This document shows, in pieces, positions 5,516-11,335 of a stretch of DNA of 12,068 nucleotides. The stretch covers positions 1 to 12,068 of the forward strand of contig PIYA01000033.1 in assembly GCA_003601785.1 (NCBI GenBank), in the 5' to 3' direction. Under the pieces are notes generated by a model, which did not search any database, was not told the DNA's origin, and was given only the letters and a program-made list of their open reading frames with translations. Position 1 is the first letter of the stretch; each line of letters starts with the position of its first letter. The position numbers were made by a program, and so were the translations under genes. This stretch comes from Candidatus Bathyarchaeota archaeon (GTDB taxonomy: Archaea > Thermoproteota > Bathyarchaeia > Bathyarchaeales > Bathycorpusculaceae).

Positions 5516-6418
5516 ATGGAATTATCCGTGGAAAAACCTGAAAGCGTGATGAAGCTCTATGATGAAAAAACTGGGACATGGCGATTTGTAAAGACAGATA
5601 AAGGTCCTTCCAAGTCTATGGAGATTGTTGAAAAAACTCTCAGAAGACTTGGATTATCAAAAAACGAGGTTAGAGTTTACCTTTATCTTGCAAGGGCAGG
5701 TGAACATAAGGCAAGTGAGATTTCTGAGGTTTTATCTCTTCACAGAACTGAAACCTACCGAATTTTACGTGATTTAGAGAAAAGGGGATTGGTTTCATCC
5801 GTTTTTGAGAAACCCTTAAAGTTTATTGCCACACCTTTTGAAAAGGCTTTAGATATACTCATAGAAACTAAGAAGATGAAAATAAATCTTCTAGAAAAGA
5901 AGAAAGGAAAACTGATTAGCCTTTGGCTTTCCTTCCCAAAACTCGAGGTTGAAAATGAAAGGAAAGAGGTTTTCCAGATATTGGAAGGTGAAGAACAGAT
6001 TAATCTAAAGGCTGACGAAATATTAAGTGCCACTAAGAAAGAATTTTCCATATTCGTGTCTGAATGTGAAATTGCAAATTTTTACCACTCAGGCTTTCTG
6101 GACAAGCTGGAGAAGACTTCAAAAAGGAATCTGAAGGTTCGGTTGTTAGCTAACTATTCTCCTAAGAGCTGTTTCTTCCTTGAGAAAATGAAGTTTAAAA
6201 AAGTTAAATATGCTCTTTCCAACGATGAGGAGCTGCCGACTTTCATGTTAGCGGACGACGAACAGCTGCTTCTCCTCATAAGGAAGGGTAACGGAAAAAA
6301 GAGAGTGGCTGCCTTGTGGACAAACTATGATGCGTTCATAAAGGCCATGAAAACGCTTTTTCTTAAATTATGGTCTGACAGCCTTCTTGAAGATGCGAAA
6401 TTGCCTATTAAACCTTAA
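5516..6418 (+). CDS. TrmB-family transcriptional regulator
   Basis: This 300-aa protein has the layout of archaeal TrmB-type regulators. An N-terminal extension of about 35 residues is followed by a winged helix at about 39-105: LRRLGLSKNEVRVYLYLARAG, then ASEISEVLSLHRTETYRILRDLEKRGLV. A charged helix at 107-137 may serve in dimerisation. A C-terminal effector-like region (150-290) begins FQILEGEEQI, then EFSIFVSECEIANFYHSGF, and ends in a helical stretch. TrmB-family proteins usually sense sugars or other metabolites. The ligand here is unknown, and no sugar transport or catabolic genes are nearby. I take the ATG at 5516; the preceding TTG (5513) is in frame but adds only one residue. The gene is divergent from the 169-aa membrane protein gene and followed by a pilin-like gene. 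A direct repeat before its TATA box is a candidate site for self-regulation. The extension before the winged helix is longer than in typical members. Confidence 0.85.
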   Translation: MELSVEKPESVMKLYDEKTGTWRFVKTDKGPSKSMEIVEKTLRRLGLSKNEVRVYLYLARAGEHKASEISEVLSLHRTETYRILRDLEKRGLVSSVFEKPLKFIATPFEKALDILIETKKMKINLLEKKKGKLISLWLSFPKLEVENERKEVFQILEGEEQINLKADEILSATKKEFSIFVSECEIANFYHSGFLDKLEKTSKRNLKVRLLANYSPKSCFFLEKMKFKKVKYALSNDEELPTFMLADDEQLLLLIRKGNGKKRVAALWTNYDAFIKAMKTLFLKLWSDSLLEDAKLPIKP

Positions 6419-6426
6419 TTCTAATA

Positions 6427-6433
6427 TTTTTTT
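6427..6433 (+). terminator. T-run terminator after the TrmB-family gene
   Basis: Seven consecutive T residues lie 8 nt after the TAA stop, with no stem in front. Archaeal RNA polymerase terminates at such U-tracts without a hairpin. The remaining stretch to the pilin gene (about 130 nt) is AT-rich. I see no confident TATA box in it; CATTTAAT at 6523-6530 is the nearest candidate. Confidence 0.5.
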
Positions 6434-6549
6434 AAACATCTAACTTTCAATAAAATCTGGTGATAATAATCATTAAGTTGCGTTAGTTTCTGCGACATAC
6501 AAACGATATTACTCTTCTTTTCCATTTAATGTTTAACAAACCCAAAGTT

Positions 6550-6557
6550 GGAGATGA
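6550..6557 (+). promoter_or_regulatory. Ribosome binding site that fixes the pilin start
   Basis: GGAGATGA closely matches the archaeal anti-Shine-Dalgarno target (GGAGGTGA). It lies 4 nt before ATG 6562, 8 nt if counted from GGAG. It is downstream of the other in-frame ATG at 6529, so it favours the shorter form and gives a normal prepilin N-terminus. Confidence 0.75.
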
Positions 6558-6561
6558 ACAC

Positions 6562-7137
6562 ATGCGTCTGTTAAAAAGTAAGAAAGGATTAAGCGTCGTA
6601 GTAACAACGCTGATAATACTCGTTGTATCCGTGTTACTGGCCACGGTTGTAACGTTCTACGCCATAAACGTAACCACAACGAGAGTGCAAGAAGAATCAA
6701 TTCATTTAACCAAACAGCACATTTGGTACAACACCACAGGAAGCTGGGCTGAAGCCGCTTTGGTCATATTAAACACGGGTGGAAGAGATGTGGTACTCGA
6801 TAAGATTTCGGTGAGAGGACAAGAATGTCCATGGACAAACGTTTATTATTGGAGAACAAACACTGTAACCGTTTCAGCCGACCTAAATGTAACGCAAAAA
6901 CAGCTTGCTAACATGACACCGTCAGACTGGCAAACGACATTCACATATCTTGGCGCCGGAGAAACCTTCACTCAAGCTACAACAGATTTAACGTTGAAAT
7001 CAGGTTGGACAGTTGTGGTGTACATCGCAAACCCTGACAGCATAGCTTTAAACGATGTCGGCCTCACAGTGGGTATAACGGTGTTCACATCGAACGCTCA
7101 GTATTACGTTGAAACTAACGTTGCAGCGGCACAATAG
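6562..7137 (+). CDS. Archaeal type IV pilin-like protein
   Basis: This 191-aa secreted or surface protein begins with a class III-type signal: basic MRLLKSKKG, then the hydrophobic helix LSVVVTTLIILVVSVLLATV (10-29). Prepilin peptidase cleavage after G9 would be expected, and the hydrophobic helix would then form the filament core or membrane anchor. The rest looks like a beta-rich extracellular domain (AALVILNTGGRDVVLDKISV, WTVVVYIANPDS, VGLTVGITVFTS), as in archaeal pilins of the DUF1628 type. Four N-glycosylation sequons are present at N36, N57, N109 and N117. The start at 6562 is chosen over 6529 because of the strong GGAGATGA site. No pilus ATPase, platform protein or peptidase gene is nearby, so the assembly machinery must lie elsewhere. 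The gene is convergent with mcm. Whether the TrmB-type regulator controls it is unknown. Confidence 0.83.
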   Translation: MRLLKSKKGLSVVVTTLIILVVSVLLATVVTFYAINVTTTRVQEESIHLTKQHIWYNTTGSWAEAALVILNTGGRDVVLDKISVRGQECPWTNVYYWRTNTVTVSADLNVTQKQLANMTPSDWQTTFTYLGAGETFTQATTDLTLKSGWTVVVYIANPDSIALNDVGLTVGITVFTSNAQYYVETNVAAAQ

Positions 7138-7153
7138 GCAACACCCCTCTTTC

Positions 7154-7185
7154 TACGAGGCTTTCGTAATTTTATGTCTTTTTTA
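7154..7185 (+). terminator. Terminator between convergent pilin and mcm genes
   Basis: TACGA (7154-7158) and TCGTA (7164-7168) can form a 5-bp stem with loop GGCTT, followed by ATTTTATGTCTTTTTT. The hairpin plus T-rich tail follows the pilin stop by 16 nt and extends into the 3' end of mcm. On the minus strand there is no T-run here, so mcm termination must be further left or weak. Confidence 0.5.
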
Positions 7186-8152
7186 GGTATCCCTCTCTCG
7201 GCGAGTAAATGGTTCCTTCCCGTAATAATTGTCCTATTAATCGTTCCGCCTCTTGGCCTGAGATGCCGTATGCTGCTTCTAATTCGTTTAGAAGTGCTGT
7301 TTTTTCAACCATACCCGTTTCTTTCTCCATCTCCATTATTGTTGAGAGCACCGTTTGTAGCTTATCCCTTAGGCTCTTCGGTTTGCCTGTCATTATGATG
7401 TCAATGTCTATTTTATATGACGACAAGTCTATCCCAACCTCTTCCAGAGACCTCTTCATTATCGCGATGGCTGCTTCCGCATCTTCGGCTGACACCTCTT
7501 TTCTAAGGGCAGCCCTCGCCCTTGCCTCGGCTATGCGCACAAGAGATTCAAGCTGCCGTGCAGTGATTGCCACCGGTGAACCTTCTGTCTCGCTTGCTGA
7601 ACGCATGCTTAGGTAGAAGTCTTTCAGACGTTGTAAGGCTTCCTTTGTTAAGACAGGCTTTATTCCCTTTGCGTAGCTTATGTATTTTCTTAGAAGGTCC
7701 AGTGGTATCGGTGGTTCTGTGGGGCTGACTCCTTTTCTGTGTATTTCGAGGATGTGCTCTGACATTTTGCTGTCTGATTCTTTGTTCGGTACGTCTCTTA
7801 ACACGAAGATTAGGTCAAATCTTGAGAGTATTGTGACGGGTAAGGAGATGTTCTCTGCTACAGTTCTGTGCGGTTCGTATCTTCCTAAGGCTGGGTTTGC
7901 AGCCGCAAGTATGGCTGTTCTCGCGTTAAGAGTCGCAACTATTCCGCCTTTCGCCACTGAAACCGTGTGTTGTTCCATAGCTTCGTGTATCGCAACTCTG
8001 TCTTCTGGGCGCATCTTATCCATCTCGTCGATGCATGCTATTCCTTTGTCAGCTAACACCAAGGCTCCGGCTTCAAGGGTCATTCCGCCACCTTTCTCAC
8101 GTATGACCGCGGCTGTTAAGCCCGCTGCTGTCGTCCCTCTTCCAGAAGTGTT
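7172..8152 (-). CDS. mcm: MCM replicative helicase, C-terminal part (after a frame break)
   Basis: This is the ATPase and winged-helix part of MCM. It continues the upstream piece in the minus-one frame from about 8152 (NTSGRGTTAAGLTAAVIREK). Counting from the first in-frame ATG at 8083 it holds 303 residues: Walker B ACIDEMDK (16-23), the presensor hairpin region AMEQHTVSVAKGGIVATL (35-52), sensor 1 Asn in AANPALGRY (N63), the arginine finger LSRFDL (R88), the sensor 2 region ITARQLESLVRIAEARAR (173-190), IMTGKPKS, and a C-terminal winged helix ending YSPREGYLKKT. Residues encoded between 8152 and 8084 also match MCM, so true homology starts at the break and not at the ATG. The frame is open further upstream to about 8365, but that sequence is unlike MCM and lies over the N-terminal piece. 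If made alone from ATG 8083, where AGGTGG lies 4 nt upstream, it would lack Walker A and could not hydrolyse ATP in the normal way. Confidence 0.85.
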   Translation of the reverse strand, partial: NTSGRGTTAAGLTAAVIREKGGGMTLEAGALVLADKGIACIDEMDKMRPEDRVAIHEAMEQHTVSVAKGGIVATLNARTAILAAANPALGRYEPHRTVAENISLPVTILSRFDLIFVLRDVPNKESDSKMSEHILEIHRKGVSPTEPPIPLDLLRKYISYAKGIKPVLTKEALQRLKDFYLSMRSASETEGSPVAITARQLESLVRIAEARARAALRKEVSAEDAEAAIAIMKRSLEEVGIDLSSYKIDIDIIMTGKPKSLRDKLQTVLSTIMEMEKETGMVEKTALLNELEAAYGISGQEAERLIGQLLREGTIYSPREGYLKKT

Positions 8153-9201
8153 CCTCGAGGTGCAACTCTCGCCACGTACTGCAGCAATTGAGATTTGGCT
8201 GTTCCGGGATCTCCTATCAAAAGAACGTTCATTTCTCCTCTTATCGTCACGTCTGGAAGGGTTTTTGGCACACCACCGAAGAGCAAGTACATTATCGCCT
8301 CTTTCACATGGTCGTATCCGTAAATCGACGGTGCCAGCGAGTTTATGATTTTTCTGTGTATCCATGGGTCTTTGGCGAGTTCTAGAATTTTCTGTTCTTC
8401 TTCTGGTGATGGAAGAACAGTTTCCGGTTCTTTACCCAAAACCTCGATTGAATTTGCATCCAAGTGTAGAATAAACGTTCTGAGTTTTCCAACTCTTGGA
8501 AGCGTAGGCGCCACAGCGCGAACTATTCCAACTATGGAGACGTGGTCGCCTGGTCTTGCCACGTCAACTATTTCGCTTCCAACAAGTTTCACGTTTAACG
8601 CTCTTGGAAGCTGTCCAGGCGGCAAATCCTCCGGTCTCTCTTGGACGCGGAGGTCTTGAGAATCCACAAACGTTGATTCTTCTTGAATGAAATCGAAGGG
8701 TCCTTTTGCTCTGCATGAAGGATTGCTGCACACGAACGGCGCCCTGAGGAATTGTCCGGTCTCTTCTACCCTTGTTATTTCTCCGCATCTTTTGCATCTG
8801 AATGCCGCTTGCATCACCATGGGACGGACGGGTGTTGAGCGTACAACTATGCCTTCAATCATGACGAGTTTTCCGATGTGCTTAGAACCGAGTTTTCTTA
8901 AAGGTGTAGCCTCTAACAAGTGTACGATTCTAACGTTTATCGTTTCATTTTTTTCTGCGTATTCTGGGTCTTCTATTTGCAGTTGTGCGTAAGCAGCGTT
9001 GTTGGCGTGTGTCAAATATTCCTCTGGTTCCTCCAGAATTTTTTCAGCGAGGTTTTGGTCGAAAGCCAACAAGTCTTCAAACTCAACTATCACGGAGCTT
9101 TTACCGGCTATTGCCATCTGTGAAAGGCTTCTGCGGTATTTTTCGGTTTTAAAGAACTCTTGAAACCTCTCTTGAGGGTCTACAGCTTCTAGCTCTGTCA
9201 T
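8116..9201 (-). CDS. mcm: MCM replicative helicase, N-terminal part (before a frame break)
   Basis: MCM unwinds DNA at replication forks as a ring of ATPases. This part, 361 residues, holds the N-terminal helical A domain, the OB fold with a zinc site (C136, C139, C158, C163), and the start of the AAA+ domain with Walker A GDPGTAKS (330-337). Family homology stops at VARVAPRG (343-350). The remaining residues (TLLEEGRQQRA) come from the wrong frame and end at a stop at 8116. The ATG at 9201 shares ATGA with the gins23 stop and has GGAAGGGGA upstream, so it is preferred to an in-frame start at 9243 inside gins23. Pieces together total about 676 codons, near the usual archaeal MCM length. No other mcm is seen here. 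As MCM is normally essential, an assembly or read error, or a second intact copy elsewhere, should be considered before calling it dead. Confidence 0.88.
   Translation of the reverse strand: MTELEAVDPQERFQEFFKTEKYRRSLSQMAIAGKSSVIVEFEDLLAFDQNLAEKILEEPEEYLTHANNAAYAQLQIEDPEYAEKNETINVRIVHLLEATPLRKLGSKHIGKLVMIEGIVVRSTPVRPMVMQAAFRCKRCGEITRVEETGQFLRAPFVCSNPSCRAKGPFDFIQEESTFVDSQDLRVQERPEDLPPGQLPRALNVKLVGSEIVDVARPGDHVSIVGIVRAVAPTLPRVGKLRTFILHLDANSIEVLGKEPETVLPSPEEEQKILELAKDPWIHRKIINSLAPSIYGYDHVKEAIMYLLFGGVPKTLPDVTIRGEMNVLLIGDPGTAKSQLLQYVARVAPRGTLLEEGRQQRA
8147..8154 (-). other. Frame break within mcm
   Basis: On the minus strand the MCM sequence reads APRG up to the GGA at 8154-8152, and TSGRG resumes with ACT at 8149-8147. 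Only two bases (AC) separate them, where MCM proteins have two residues (for example Ile-Tyr or Val-Tyr), that is six bases. The net loss is thus 4 nt against the family pattern, or 1 nt if one residue is truly absent. No slippery heptamer for programmed frameshifting is visible at this spot. Confidence 0.8.
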
Positions 9202-9755
9202 TCTTCCCCTTCCTCTTCGTATTCTATTATCTGTGTTCGCCACTCACTGATAAGCTTGTAGAGTCTATCGTAAAGAAATCTTTCCTCCTCTGTGAGGTTT
9301 CGAAGAATTTGTTCTGTCTGAGCTGGAGCGGAGGCGAGGGAAACTATTTTTTTCAACCTTGAATTTACGATGTCCCGTGTTAACTGTATAACTTTTTCAT
9401 ATTCCCGCATTTTTTCAGGCTTTTTAGATGCTGTTTCTTTTAGCTCTTTGAGGTATCTGCGGAGTTTAGGGTAAAAGTTTTCCGGCAACTTGGTTATCTG
9501 TCCGATTTTTTGAACTCGTTCTTTCCATTGGATTTTGTAAAGTTTGGTTGAATCTAATCGTTCTTCAGCTCTGAAACGGGCTATTCCGGATTTAACAAGC
9601 TCTCGAGCTATCCAGTATCGAACTTCATACTCGTTTCCCTCTTCAAAAGGACCAACGGTTAATCCAGCTAGTTTGATTTCTGGGCAGTTTCTGTTTGCAA
9701 TAACTTTTACTGGTGAATTTTCGAAGTTAAAATCCAAATTCTTGATGGTTAACAT
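9198..9755 (-). CDS. gins23: GINS complex subunit Gins23
   Basis: This 185-aa protein is a GINS subunit, part of the Cdc45/RecJ-MCM-GINS replicative helicase. A small beta-rich B domain comes first (about 15-60: VKVIANRNCPEIKLAGLTVG, then PFEEGNEYEVRYWIARELVKSGIARF). The helical A domain follows (about 85-180), ending in an acidic tail. B-before-A order is the mark of the Gins23 (Psf2/Psf3-like) type, as opposed to Gins51. PFEEGNEYEVRYWIA resembles the PF-x-G-x-x-x-x-VPLWLA region of Psf2. The stop overlaps the mcm ATG by 4 nt, the gene order known from other archaea, so the two are co-expressed. A GTTTTTATATC box (9804-9814, minus strand) can serve as promoter, with a leader of about 28 nt. 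GGAG at 9771-9774 is rather far from the ATG. Confidence 0.88.
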   Translation of the reverse strand: MLTIKNLDFNFENSPVKVIANRNCPEIKLAGLTVGPFEEGNEYEVRYWIARELVKSGIARFRAEERLDSTKLYKIQWKERVQKIGQITKLPENFYPKLRRYLKELKETASKKPEKMREYEKVIQLTRDIVNSRLKKIVSLASAPAQTEQILRNLTEEERFLYDRLYKLISEWRTQIIEYEEEGEE

Positions 9756-9803
9756 GTTTTTAACGGCACTCTCCTTCTCCTGTTGTGCATCTTAGGCTTG
9801 CAA

Positions 9804-9814
9804 GATATAAAAAC
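9804..9814 (-). promoter_or_regulatory. TATA-like box of the gins23-mcm operon
   Basis: On the minus strand this reads GTTTTTATATC. It predicts transcription starting near 9782, upstream of the gins23 ATG at 9755. The rest of the 235-bp divergent region, to the dehydrogenase start at 9991, is AT-rich. I see no gene or strong repeat in it. Confidence 0.5.
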
Positions 9815-9928
9815 TCTAGTCAAGAAAAATTGATAAAAGTGTTTAACGCTTCGAACGTCATAATGGTTTATGGTTGTAAGCTGAAATTTCTCCTTCTTCC
9901 AATATTTTTTACCGCTGTGAATGGCAAC

Positions 9929-9937
9929 ATTTAAAAG
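9929..9937 (+). promoter_or_regulatory. TATA-like box of the glutamate dehydrogenase gene
   Basis: ATTTAAAAG predicts a transcription start near 9959 and a leader of about 32 nt. The leader holds a ribosome site, AAGGTG (9979-9984), 6 nt before the ATG. Confidence 0.55.
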
Positions 9938-9990
9938 AGTAATCTTATTTCCCTCAATATTCTCAGTTTACAAATGTAAAGGTGTAAAAT

Positions 9991-11241
9991 ATGTCTGAGC
10001 AGAAAACAAGCATTTATGAAGAAGCGTTAAAACCACTAAAAAAGGCGGCAGCTGTACTGAATTTGGAATCCGGTGTCATTGAAGCCTTAAGCAGTCCAGA
10101 GCGAATATTAATCGTTTCGATTCCTATAAAAACAGATGATGGGAAAATAAGGGTCTTCACCGGTTACCGTGTGCAACATAACACAGCGAGAGGTCCAGCA
10201 AAAGGAGGCATTCGTTATCATCCTGGAGTATGTTTAGATGAAGTTAAATCATTGGCATTTTGGATGAGTATAAAAAATGCTGTTGTGGGTATTCCTTACG
10301 GCGGCGGCAAAGGCGGAATCACGTGTAACCCGAAGGAAATGTCGCAAGGTGAACTTGAACGGTTAACAAGAGGCTATGCAGCTGCGATAGCGAAGTTTGT
10401 TGGACCGGATCAAGATGTTCCCGCGCCTGATGTGGGCACAAACGCTCAGATTATGGGATGGTTTGCTGATGAATACTACAAAATTGCGGGAAGATGCACT
10501 CCCGGAGTGATAACCGCTAAACCTTTAAGCATAGGTGGTTCAAGAGGAAGAGGAACTGCAACTGGCCGCGGAGCGTTCTTTGCTACGTTAGAAGCTGCTA
10601 AAACTTTCAACATACCTTTAAAAGGAGCACGCGTTTCCATACAAGGATATGGCAACGTGGCAAGACCGATAGCACGATACCTTCATGAAGTAGGTTGCAA
10701 AATCGTAGCAGTCAGCGATTCTGTGGGTGGCGCATACAATCCGGAAGGTATGAACCCCGTTGCGCTTGCGGAATTCAAGGATAAAACACGTACCGTGAAA
10801 GGTTTTCCAGGGAGCAAGGAAATAAGTACTAGAGAACCAATTACAATAGACTGCGACATACTCATTCCTGCAGCCTTAGAGAATCAAATAACCAAAGAGA
10901 ACGTTGATGACGTTAAAGCAAAGCTTATAGTTGAAGAGGCAAATGGACCAACAACCCCTGAAGCAGACAAGATACTACATGAAAAAGGTGTCAAAATAGT
11001 TCCAGACGTTCTAGCCAACGCTGGAGGTGTCACGGTAAGCTATTTCGAATGGGTTCAAAACCGCATGGGATACTACTGGAGCGACGAAGAAGTTGATGAA
11101 AAACTTAAACAAGTGATGACAAAAGCCTTTAAAGATGTCTATGAAACTGCTCAACAACATCAAATAGATATGAGAACAGCTGCCTATGTCGCAGCAGTTA
11201 AGAAAATTGTCGACGCAATGCGAGCTCTAGGTCGCATCTAA
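9991..11241 (+). CDS. gdhA: Glu/Leu/Phe/Val dehydrogenase, probably glutamate dehydrogenase
   Basis: This 416-aa enzyme belongs to the glutamate dehydrogenase superfamily and is full length for the hexameric archaeal type. It would interconvert glutamate and 2-oxoglutarate plus ammonia in the cytoplasm, linking nitrogen assimilation with carbon metabolism. The dimerisation/substrate domain contains GPAKGGIRYHP (68-78, with K71), YGGGKGGI (103-110, catalytic Lys K107) and VPAPDVGT (143-150, with D147). PLSIGGSRGRGTATGRG (178-194) leads into the Rossmann domain with GYGNVARPIARYL (219-231) and VSDSVGGAYNPEG (241-253). The C-terminal helix carries the conserved ANAGGVTVSYFEW (342-354). Glutamate is favoured as substrate by overall similarity to archaeal GDH. 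Coenzyme choice (NAD or NADP) is not clear from the sequence. The gene has its own TATA box and ribosome site and appears monocistronic. Nothing in the window suggests a functional link to its replication-gene neighbours. Confidence 0.95.
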   Translation: MSEQKTSIYEEALKPLKKAAAVLNLESGVIEALSSPERILIVSIPIKTDDGKIRVFTGYRVQHNTARGPAKGGIRYHPGVCLDEVKSLAFWMSIKNAVVGIPYGGGKGGITCNPKEMSQGELERLTRGYAAAIAKFVGPDQDVPAPDVGTNAQIMGWFADEYYKIAGRCTPGVITAKPLSIGGSRGRGTATGRGAFFATLEAAKTFNIPLKGARVSIQGYGNVARPIARYLHEVGCKIVAVSDSVGGAYNPEGMNPVALAEFKDKTRTVKGFPGSKEISTREPITIDCDILIPAALENQITKENVDDVKAKLIVEEANGPTTPEADKILHEKGVKIVPDVLANAGGVTVSYFEWVQNRMGYYWSDEEVDEKLKQVMTKAFKDVYETAQQHQIDMRTAAYVAAVKKIVDAMRALGRI

Positions 11242-11258
11242 CTCTCTTTTTCTCTTTT
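11242..11258 (+). terminator. Pyrimidine-tract terminator after the dehydrogenase gene
   Basis: A 17-nt run of only C and T, with T5 and T4 stretches, begins right after the TAA stop. No hairpin precedes it. It fits archaeal U-tract termination. Confidence 0.55.
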
Positions 11259-11272
11259 AACAAAATTGGGAA

Positions 11273-11298
11273 ATAATAAAATAACACAGTTTTATTAT
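11273..11298. repeat. AT-rich inverted repeat in the rfcS promoter region
   Basis: ATAATAAAA (11273-11281) and TTTTATTAT (11290-11298) are perfect 9-bp inverted arms around TAACACAG. The right arm is a plausible TATA box for rfcS, about 26 nt before position 11321. The symmetry may therefore reflect a regulatory site over the promoter, or AT-rich chance. Confidence 0.45.
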
Positions 11299-11321
11299 AG
11301 TGCTTTCGCAGCTAATAAAAT

Positions 11322-11327
11322 GGAGGT
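11322..11327 (+). promoter_or_regulatory. Ribosome binding site that fixes the TTG start of rfcS
   Basis: GGAGGT lies 8 nt before the TTG at 11336 but 20 nt before the next in-frame ATG (11348). It therefore favours the TTG start and the longer N-terminus MSFEMWAEKYRP. Confidence 0.75.
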
Positions 11328-11335
11328 TTACCCCT

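Noticed and set aside
6529..6561. ATG at 6529 as the pilin start
   Set aside because: The extension would put 12 extra residues before a normal prepilin signal, and the strong GGAGATGA site lies downstream of this ATG.
8116..8165. Programmed ribosomal frameshift in mcm
   Set aside because: No slippery heptamer or obvious downstream structure was seen, and a minus-one shift would still leave one residue fewer than the family pattern. An indel is simpler.
7680..8348. Open frame of 222 codons on the plus strand
   Set aside because: It lies antisense to the well-conserved MCM ATPase domain. Its translation has no family character, and long antisense frames are common opposite conserved genes.
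8153..8365. N-terminal extension of the mcm C-terminal frame, starting at 8365
   Set aside because: This stretch is Arg/Ser-rich and unlike MCM, while the other frame there encodes the conserved region up to Walker A. It is the shadow side of the frame break.
7172..9201. Intein in mcm explaining the disruption
   Set aside because: Homology on both sides is separated by only two bases, so there is no room for an inserted element.
9815..9928. Possible small RNA in the gins23/dehydrogenase divergent region
   Set aside because: Only weak, short complementarity was seen (around AACGCTTCGAACGT), with no clear boundaries. The region is adequately explained as two promoters.
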